A DNA stretch of 11,133 nucleotides from contig NZFJ01000006.1 of the NCBI GenBank assembly GCA_002690625.1, positions 1 through 11,133 of the forward strand, read 5' to 3'. Of this stretch, positions 6,533 to 11,133 are shown in pieces. Under the pieces are notes generated by a model that saw nothing but the letters and a program-made list of their open reading frames with translations, was not told where the DNA came from and searched no databases. A program made the translations under genes and the position numbers. How positions within the stretch are numbered: the first letter of the stretch is position 1; each line of letters opens with the position of its first letter. The DNA comes from Rickettsiales bacterium (GTDB lineage Bacteria; Pseudomonadota; Alphaproteobacteria; TMED109; TMED131).

Positions 6533-7177
6533 TTAAGGCTTCCAATCTAAAAATTGCCTAAGAAATTGTTGTCCATTAATTTGACTTTTTTCAGGATGAA
6601 ACTGTACACCTAATATATTATCTTTGCAAACTGCCGCAACCATTCTCTCTCCGTAATTCACAGTTGCCAATACTTCTTCATTATTCTTGCATTTCATATG
6701 ATAACTATGTACAAAATAAAAATCTTTTTTATCTATAGAAGCAAAACTATTTTTATAATTTTTATTTTGTACGGTTAAATCATTCCAACCCATATGAGGT
6801 ACTCTCAATCCCTCTTTCTTTCTTTCTATTAACACAACTTCAGAGTCTAAAAAATCAAATCCTTTGTTAAAACCTCTCTCATAACTAGCTCTAGCCATTA
6901 AATGCATTCCTATACAAATACCTAAAAATGGTCTGGCTTTAATCTTAATATACTCATCTAATGCTTCTGCCATTCCTTCTATTTTCATTAGTTGCTGTTT
7001 ACAATTATAAAAATCGCCAACACCTGGTAATATTACTCTATCAGCATTTATTATTTTTTCTGGCACATTCGTAATATTAACTTGATAGTTTTTTTTTAAA
7101 CTTTTAATTACTGAACATAATGAATTTTTAAGAGAAGATAAATTACCAGAATTATAATTTACTAAAGCAATATTCAT
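6533..7177 (-). CDS. hisH: Imidazole glycerol phosphate synthase subunit HisH (glutaminase)
   Basis: HisH is the class I glutamine amidotransferase partner of HisF; it releases ammonia from glutamine and passes it through the HisF barrel. In the 214-residue protein the oxyanion-region PGVGDF is at 51-56, the nucleophile elbow GICIGMHLM at 86-94 with Cys88, and the rest of the triad lies in [10 protein letters not shown] near the C-terminus with His194 and Glu196. The family segment PHMGWND is also present. Length is slightly above the bacterial norm of about 200, partly from a KSLKKNYQV insertion near residues 25-33. It overlaps hisB upstream by 4 bases. Unusually it is separated from hisA by the GNAT gene. 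Identification is secure. Confidence 0.96.
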   Translation of the reverse strand: MNIALVNYNSGNLSSLKNSLCSVIKSLKKNYQVNITNVPEKIINADRVILPGVGDFYNCKQQLMKIEGMAEALDEYIKIKARPFLGICIGMHLMARASYERGFNKGFDFLDSEVVLIERKKEGLRVPHMGWNDLTVQNKNYKNSFASIDKKDFYFVHSYHMKCKNNEEVLATVNYGERMVAAVCKDNILGVQFHPEKSQINGQQFLRQFLDWKP

Positions 7178-7782
7178 CTTTGCCCATCTTTTACAATTTT
7201 TCCTTTTGTTGAAGGTATTCTTTTTTTATTTGCTTCATCTACTTTTATAGCTTTTTTAATAGCAATTGCTAATCCTTTAAAACATGACTCTATGATATGA
7301 TGATTATTTACTCCATATAAATTCTCAACATGTAAGTTAGCACCTATTGCTTGTGTAAAAGCTTGAAACCATTCTTTGAACAATTCAGTATCCATTTCCC
7401 CTAATTTAGCTTGAGTAAAAAAAACTTTCCAAACTAAATAAGGCCTTCCTGAAAAATCTATTACCACTCTAGTTAATGTTTCATCCATAGGAATGTAAGC
7501 ATGTCCAAATCTATTAATACCAGCTCTGTCTCCTAAAGCTTCATCAATTGCTTTTCCAACGGCATAACCTGTATCTTCTGTCGTATGGTGGTGATCAATA
7601 TGTAAGTCACCCTTAGCCAAAAGATCTATATCCATTAAGCTGTGCTTAGAAAGTTGTTCAAGCATGTGATCAAGAAAACCTATTCCTGTTTTTATATTAT
7701 ACTTATTAATACCATCAAGGTTTATACTTACTTTAATATCTGTCTCTTTAGTAATTCTCTCAACTTTTGCTTTCCTTAACAT
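7174..7782 (-). CDS. hisB: Imidazoleglycerol-phosphate dehydratase HisB (monofunctional)
   Basis: HisB dehydrates imidazole glycerol phosphate to imidazole acetol phosphate, the step after HisF-HisH. The 202-residue protein is the dehydratase alone, without the histidinol-phosphatase domain fused in enterobacteria. The two duplicated manganese-binding motifs are intact: DHHHTTED at 63-70 and NNHHIIE at 159-165, with GIGFLDHML at 33-41 and [17 protein letters not shown] at 98-114. An AAGG at 7790-7793, 7 nt before the ATG and inside the smr gene, is a reasonable Shine-Dalgarno. The gene overlaps smr by 7 bases and hisH by 4. In many alphaproteobacteria hslVU lies near this end of the his cluster; here smr abuts hisB directly. 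Confidence 0.97.
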   Translation of the reverse strand: MLRKAKVERITKETDIKVSINLDGINKYNIKTGIGFLDHMLEQLSKHSLMDIDLLAKGDLHIDHHHTTEDTGYAVGKAIDEALGDRAGINRFGHAYIPMDETLTRVVIDFSGRPYLVWKVFFTQAKLGEMDTELFKEWFQAFTQAIGANLHVENLYGVNNHHIIESCFKGLAIAIKKAIKVDEANKKRIPSTKGKIVKDGQR

Positions 7783-8318
7783 ATTTGAACCTTTTGTTGC
7801 TTTCTTAATAAAACATATCTTGCTCCATCTCCTCCGTCTTTGTAAGTTGCATAAGAATGAGATAGAACTTTATCTGCTAAACTATTATCTTTAAGCCAAA
7901 CTGGAAGTTTTTCCCTTAAAACTCCTTTGGCCCCCTGATAAGTATTTTTTTTTCCAGTTATAATTAATATACATCTTTTACCACTTTGAATAGAAGAGGT
8001 AATAAATTCAATTAATGCTTTTTTTGCTTCTATCTGATTATTTCCATGAAGATCAAGCTTTGCCTCTGGTCTAATAATACCTCTTTCTAGCTTTTCTTTC
8101 ATTCTTCTATTAACTTGAATAGAGTCTAAAGAAATACTTTTTTTTATGGTAATGTTTTCAATATTTTTGGTCTTTATAATATTCGTTTTACTTGCTTTTT
8201 TTTTAACGCTATTTATAGTATCTACGTCATCAGAATAGTCTTTATACCTATTGTCATTTTTAGTCACTACTTTCCATAAATCTAGTTCTTCTTTAGAAAG
8301 TTTTCTTTTTTTTTCCAT
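7776..8318 (-). CDS. Smr-domain protein (possible DNA/RNA endonuclease)
   Basis: The 180-residue protein has a charged, low-complexity N-terminal half, beginning [18 protein letters not shown] as in alphaproteobacterial Smr proteins. A C-terminal Smr domain starts with LDLHG at 88-92 and contains the ITGKK segment and the closing [12 protein letters not shown]. Smr domains, known from MutS2 C-termini and standalone proteins, nick or bind nucleic acid; some standalone members cleave mRNA or ribosome-linked RNA. The cellular role of this alphaproteobacterial form is not established. Its place beside mltA and tim44 is common in the class. The ATG overlaps the dehydrogenase stop by one base (TAATG), and AGGAA at 8328-8332 lies 9 nt upstream as Shine-Dalgarno. 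Confidence 0.9.
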   Translation of the reverse strand: MEKKRKLSKEELDLWKVVTKNDNRYKDYSDDVDTINSVKKKASKTNIIKTKNIENITIKKSISLDSIQVNRRMKEKLERGIIRPEAKLDLHGNNQIEAKKALIEFITSSIQSGKRCILIITGKKNTYQGAKGVLREKLPVWLKDNSLADKVLSHSYATYKDGGDGARYVLLRKQQKVQIC

Positions 8319-9451
8319 TAATATAGGTTCCTATTACTAAGATCATTAACATCTATTTCACCACATAGAAGCATAGTGGTCTTAAGCTCTTTAGTAAGAA
8401 TTTCTATGACTTTTTCTACTCCTTCTTTTCCACACGCTCCCAAACCATACATATAAGGTCTTCCCATAAAAACTGCTTTAGCTCCTATAGATAGTGCTTT
8501 TACTATATCCTGACCTGAACGTATACCACCATCTAAGTATACCTCCAAACCTTTTCCAATCTTTTTTAAAATGTTTTCTAGTGCTACAATTGAAGAAATG
8601 GTTCCATCTAACTGTCTACCTCCATGATTAGAAACAATTATGCCTTGAACATCCATGCTTTTTGCAATTAAAGCGTCCTTTTCATCTAAAATTCCTTTTA
8701 AGATAATAGGTCCTTTCCAAAGCTTTCTTATCCATTTAACATAATCCCAAGACAAGCCCTGATCAAATTGTCCATTTGTCCATTTTATTATTGAAGACAA
8801 ATTATCAACTCCTTTTGCGTGGCCCATTATATTGCCAAAAGTTCTATTTTTAGTTTTTAACATTCTAAAACACCAACCAGGTCTATTAATCAATTGCCAT
8901 AGATGATTAAAAGTTGCTTTTGGGGGTGTAGATAATCCATTTTTTAAATCCTGATGTCTTTGTGCCAGAATAGGCAAATCTAAAGTTAATACTAAAGCGT
9001 GACATTGAGCTTCTTTTGCTCTTGCAATGATATCTTTAACAAATTCCTTATCTTTCATTACATATAATTGAAACCAAAATGAGGAGTTAGTTTTCTCGGC
9101 AATTTGTTCTATTGAGCATATGCTCATAGTTGATAATAAATAAGGTATATTAAATTTTTTACATACTTTTGCGACAATAATTTCTCCATCTGGATACATC
9201 ATTCCTCCCATACCGCAAGGAGAAAAACCAAATGGAAGATCATAATTTTTTTTTAAAAATTTTTTTTTGAGACTATATTTAGATATATCTTTACCGACTC
9301 TCTGTCTAAGTTTAATTTTTTTAAAATCTTCTTCATTTGACATATAAGTACTCTCTGTTAAAGAACCGGAATCTACATAGTCGTAAAACATTTTTGGTAC
9401 TTTTTTTTTTGCTAATTTTTTTAAGTCATTAATTTCTAATATATTTTTCAT
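8318..9451 (-). CDS. lldD: FMN-dependent alpha-hydroxy-acid dehydrogenase, L-lactate dehydrogenase type
   Basis: The 377-residue protein covers the whole FMN-dependent alpha-hydroxy-acid oxidoreductase barrel. Seen in order: MFYDYVDSGSLTESTY at 21-36, LSTMSICSIEQIA, substrate-pocket WFQLYVMKD, ALVLTLDLPILAQR, PIILKGIL with catalytic Lys252, the signature SNHGGRQLDG with general base His276 and Arg279, and FMN-phosphate-binding YLDGGIRSGQD. The N-terminal DYVDSGS version and the RTFGNIMGHAKG segment fit the LldD subgroup, which oxidises L-lactate to pyruvate and passes electrons to the quinone pool at the membrane. Glycolate or mandelate specificity cannot be excluded, so the symbol is provisional. 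It has its own candidate promoter in the 52-base gap upstream and no clear Shine-Dalgarno. Codons 14-17 contain a run of 10 A that stays in frame. Its place between mltA and smr is unusual. Confidence 0.87.
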   Translation of the reverse strand: MKNILEINDLKKLAKKKVPKMFYDYVDSGSLTESTYMSNEEDFKKIKLRQRVGKDISKYSLKKKFLKKNYDLPFGFSPCGMGGMMYPDGEIIVAKVCKKFNIPYLLSTMSICSIEQIAEKTNSSFWFQLYVMKDKEFVKDIIARAKEAQCHALVLTLDLPILAQRHQDLKNGLSTPPKATFNHLWQLINRPGWCFRMLKTKNRTFGNIMGHAKGVDNLSSIIKWTNGQFDQGLSWDYVKWIRKLWKGPIILKGILDEKDALIAKSMDVQGIIVSNHGGRQLDGTISSIVALENILKKIGKGLEVYLDGGIRSGQDIVKALSIGAKAVFMGRPYMYGLGACGKEGVEKVIEILTKELKTTMLLCGEIDVNDLSNRNLY

Positions 9452-9457
9452 AATTTA

Positions 9458-9486
9458 TTTTTACATATCCTAAACTATATAGTCAA
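9458..9486 (-). promoter_or_regulatory. Candidate promoter upstream of lldD
   Basis: The minus strand shows TTGACT (9481-9486, 5/6 match to the -35 consensus), a 17-base spacer and TAAAAA (9458-9463, 4/6 match to -10). The -10 ends 6 nt before the lldD ATG, which would make the transcript nearly leaderless; no Shine-Dalgarno is visible. This 52-base gap (9452-9503) is the largest in the minus-strand block. It could let the dehydrogenase and the smr-his genes be transcribed apart from tim44-mltA. No hairpin terminator is seen after mltA. Confidence 0.4.
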
Positions 9487-9503
9487 ACACTGAAATTAAA
9501 CTA

Positions 9504-10512
9504 TTATTTAGGAATGAGTTTCCAAATATTAACTTTTGCTTTCAAATTGGATGCAATAAACTCAGCCTGTTTTCCGTATCCAGTGAATAAATCTATCCTA
9601 TTTTTACCTTTAATAGCTTTACCACTGTCATGAGCTAAACTAAAAAAAAATTTTTTATTACTTTCATTCTCAATGATAAATATGCTACCAGGCTCATGAT
9701 ATTTAGGGTCTACAGCTATACTAGTTAAAGGTTCCAAATCAATTTTTAGTCCACCCTTTATGTTTCCTTTATACTCTTCAAAATATATATATCTTTTATT
9801 TTCTTCCATAACTTTTCTAGCCTCACTTTTATTATTATAAAGCCAGTTTTTAATTGAATACATTGAAACCTTTTCTTTTTTTATTTTTTTATTATCAATT
9901 AAATATTTTCCTATAGAAGTATAATTTTTTTCGTTACTACCTGAATATTTAATTTTAACTATATTGCCATTAGGAAATTTTAGTCTCCCTGAGCCTTGGA
10001 TTTGTAAAAAAAAAACTTCTATTTCGCTTTCTGCCCAAGCTATCTCTAACCCTTTTTCATTAAGAGCTCCTTCATTGATTTCTTTTCTACTTTTTTGATA
10101 TAACTTTTCCTCACCGTATTTTTTCGGATTTTTATATATAGGGTAAGAATCTTTTCTATATTTATTATACACTCTTAACTCTGGCTCGTAATAACCTGTC
10201 ATTAGGCCCTTATTATAAGTATTATTTTTTTTTTCTAAAATAAAATCATTTTTAAAAAAACCAATTATTGACTTCTTTTTCATCTTAATAATATCTAAAT
10301 TTTTTGAACAAACTCTATATAAATAACTGTTTTTACTTAAATTCTCTTTTTTTAAATTACAAGTTTTTTTAATCGATTTTAAGACATTCAAAACATTAGT
10401 CTCTTTTTGATCATCTATCTCTTTCCAAAGTTTATAGTTCTTGGTATGTATTAAATTGTTATTGTATTGACAAGATGAAAAAAAAAAAAAATAACAGAAA
10501 TAGCTTATTCAT
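9504..10512 (-). CDS. mltA: Membrane-bound lytic murein transglycosylase A, with a poly-T frame problem at its start
   Basis: MltA cleaves peptidoglycan glycan strands with 1,6-anhydro product formation and is normally anchored in the outer membrane as a lipoprotein. The clean open frame runs from a TTG at 10391 (295 residues), but the same frame continues upstream with family-like sequence (NYKLWKEIDDQKETN) and a lipobox-like FSSC. The natural start is the ATG at 10510-10512, overlapping the tim44 stop as ATGA. It is out of frame by one base because of 14 consecutive T (coding strand) in the signal peptide. With 13 T the product would be 335 residues starting MNKLFLLFFFFSSC. Family features: GLMTGYYEPEL (TGYYEP at 105-110 of the reconstructed protein), AESEIEVFFLQIQGSGRL, and the 3D domain with HDSGKAIKG and RIDLFTGYG, whose Asp (about 307) is the expected catalytic residue. 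The catalytic part is intact. Confidence 0.85.
10478..10491. repeat. Homopolymer of 14 A (plus strand) in the mltA signal-peptide region
   Basis: Fourteen consecutive A on the plus strand, T on the mltA coding strand. It encodes the hydrophobic phenylalanine run of the predicted signal peptide, and its length sets whether the ATG at 10512 is in frame with the MltA body. Such a tract is prone to replication or transcription slippage, and also to sequencing and assembly error. Confidence 0.95.
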
Positions 10513-11090
10513 TCTGCGCTAACTTCTATCAATGTCCAGTTAGGACTATTATTCTTCATGTCTTTTTGAAAAGTCCAAACATCTCTTATATTTTCATCTT
10601 TACCTTTGCTATTGCGATTGATCCCTTCTAAGTAAGAAAGGAATTCTACTTTTATTTTTGCTATACTTTGTATAACTTCAATATTTAATATTGCTGCTTC
10701 TATTGATGTTATATTATCTTTAACTTCTTCTTTTTTATTTATTTTTTCTGTATTTGTAACTTTTTTGAAATTATCATAAACCTCTTTACTTAAAAGACTC
10801 TTTACTTCTTCAATTTTTCCTGTTTTATAAGCCAAAACTATAGTTTGAAACGCTCCCTTTGCTCCTTCTATAAAATGTTTAAAATCAAAGTTCTTATCTA
10901 AACTTAAAATTTGTTTCTGAGAATAATCCATTACATTATCAGAAAATATATTTTCTTCTTCTATGTTAATCACGTCTGTATCTGCTTCCATAGGGCTTTT
11001 TTCCGAAAAAGTTTTTTTACCCAGCAATCTATAAAGGTTTGTTGCTAATACAGCAGCTAATACAGCAAATAATATGATATCAATATACAG
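10509..11090 (-). CDS. Tim44/TimA-family membrane-anchored protein, probable CTG start
   Basis: The C-terminal part is a Tim44-like domain: FDFKHFIEGAKGAFQTIVLAY, then LLSKEVYDNF, and the closing DVWTFQKDMKNNSPNWTL. Alphaproteobacterial members (TimA) are inner-membrane-anchored relatives of mitochondrial Tim44; their bacterial role is not well settled. The frame extends upstream of the first conventional start (TTG at 11027) through a hydrophobic helix, DIILFAVLAAVLA, as expected for the N-terminal anchor. No ATG, GTG or TTG exists in that extension. The first codon with good spacing is CTG at 11088-11090, 7 nt after AGGAG, giving 193 residues beginning (M)YIDIILFAV; an in-frame stop lies 5 codons upstream of it. 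ATT at 11094-11096 is a poorer option. The stop overlaps the mltA ATG by 4 bases. This is the first gene of the minus-strand block in the window. Confidence 0.85.
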   Translation of the reverse strand: MYIDIILFAVLAAVLATNLYRLLGKKTFSEKSPMEADTDVINIEEENIFSDNVMDYSQKQILSLDKNFDFKHFIEGAKGAFQTIVLAYKTGKIEEVKSLLSKEVYDNFKKVTNTEKINKKEEVKDNITSIEAAILNIEVIQSIAKIKVEFLSYLEGINRNSKGKDENIRDVWTFQKDMKNNSPNWTLIEVSAE

Positions 11091-11133
11091 TTTAATTCTC
11101 CTTTATTATTTATATACGGCATTTTTTCTTTTA
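11091..11133 (-). promoter_or_regulatory. Upstream region of tim44 with possible -10 element
   Basis: The last 43 bases are noncoding as far as visible. On the minus strand TATATAAA (11109-11116) could be a -10 element, with the AGGAG after it; the matching -35 would fall at or beyond the window edge. An ATG at 11120-11122 opens a frame that closes in a different phase after about 20 codons; it is probably not a gene. Confidence 0.25.
11098..11102 (-). promoter_or_regulatory. Shine-Dalgarno AGGAG deciding the tim44 start
   Basis: AGGAG within AAAGGAGA on the minus strand is the best Shine-Dalgarno in the window. It lies 7 nt before the CTG at 11090 and more than 60 nt before the first TTG, so it supports initiation at the CTG. 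Confidence 0.65.

Noticed and set aside
9405..9414. Run of 10 A in the lldD coding strand as a second frameshift site
   Set aside because: The frame is intact through it (Ala-Lys-Lys-Lys-Val) and conserved motifs lie on both sides, so there is no evidence of a disrupted gene.
10478..10491. Poly-T tract read as an intrinsic terminator after tim44
   Set aside because: No GC-containing hairpin precedes the T run on the minus strand, and the tract lies inside the predicted signal-peptide coding sequence.
11060..11122. Short frame from the ATG at 11120-11122 on the minus strand
   Set aside because: It stops after about 20 codons, overlaps the tim44 Shine-Dalgarno and anchor in another phase, and has no recognisable content.

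Overview
The window is a compact, strongly AT-rich stretch (well over two thirds A+T by eye) of a bacterial chromosome. Gene content and order point to an alphaproteobacterium. A TimA/Tim44-type protein, MltA and an Smr protein lead into a hisB-hisH-hisA-hisF-hisE cluster, and on the other side lie an LpoA-like lipoprotein, rsmI and gshB. The low GC, tiny intergenic gaps and many overlapping genes suggest a streamlined, possibly marine or host-restricted lineage. I cannot settle whether it is SAR11-like, HIMB59-like or an AT-rich Rhodospirillales relative.

Left part (1-3864). A divergent pair opens the window. On the minus strand is the N-terminal 462 residues of an LpoA-like penicillin-binding-protein activator, cut by the left edge. 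On the plus strand is a tight run of rsmI, a BON-domain lipoprotein (DolP-like) and gshB, each overlapping the next by 23-31 bases. This echoes the enterobacterial rsmI/lpoA/yraN/diaA/dolP neighbourhood, but yraN, which usually follows rsmI, is absent.

Right part (3857-11133), all minus strand and transcribed right to left: tim44/timA, mltA, an FMN-dependent alpha-hydroxy-acid (L-lactate type) dehydrogenase, smr, hisB, hisH, a GNAT acetyltransferase, hisA, hisF, hisE and a HIT protein. Most junctions overlap by 1-7 bases or are separated by 4-11 bases, so this looks like one long operon; the only larger gap, 52 bases, precedes the dehydrogenase and holds a candidate promoter. The two halves converge, with gshB and the HIT gene overlapping by 8 bases at their stop codons.

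How the genes work together. HisH and HisF form IGP synthase, HisA supplies its substrate PRFAR, HisB dehydrates the IGP product, and HisE acts earlier on phosphoribosyl-ATP. hisG, hisI, hisC and hisD are not here. LpoA, DolP and MltA concern peptidoglycan and outer-membrane upkeep, GshB makes glutathione and RsmI methylates 16S rRNA.

Most notable points: (1) mltA as sequenced lacks its lipoprotein start because of a run of 14 T (coding strand); one T fewer gives a perfect lipoprotein start overlapping the tim44 stop. (2) Perfect TATAAT hexamers lie 5-6 nt before the ATG of lpoA, hisF and hisE, suggesting leaderless transcripts. (3) tim44 appears to start at CTG behind a good Shine-Dalgarno. 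(4) A GNAT gene is embedded in the his cluster. I found no tRNA, rRNA, CRISPR, insertion sequence or defence system. No gene-free stretch exceeds about 55 bases.
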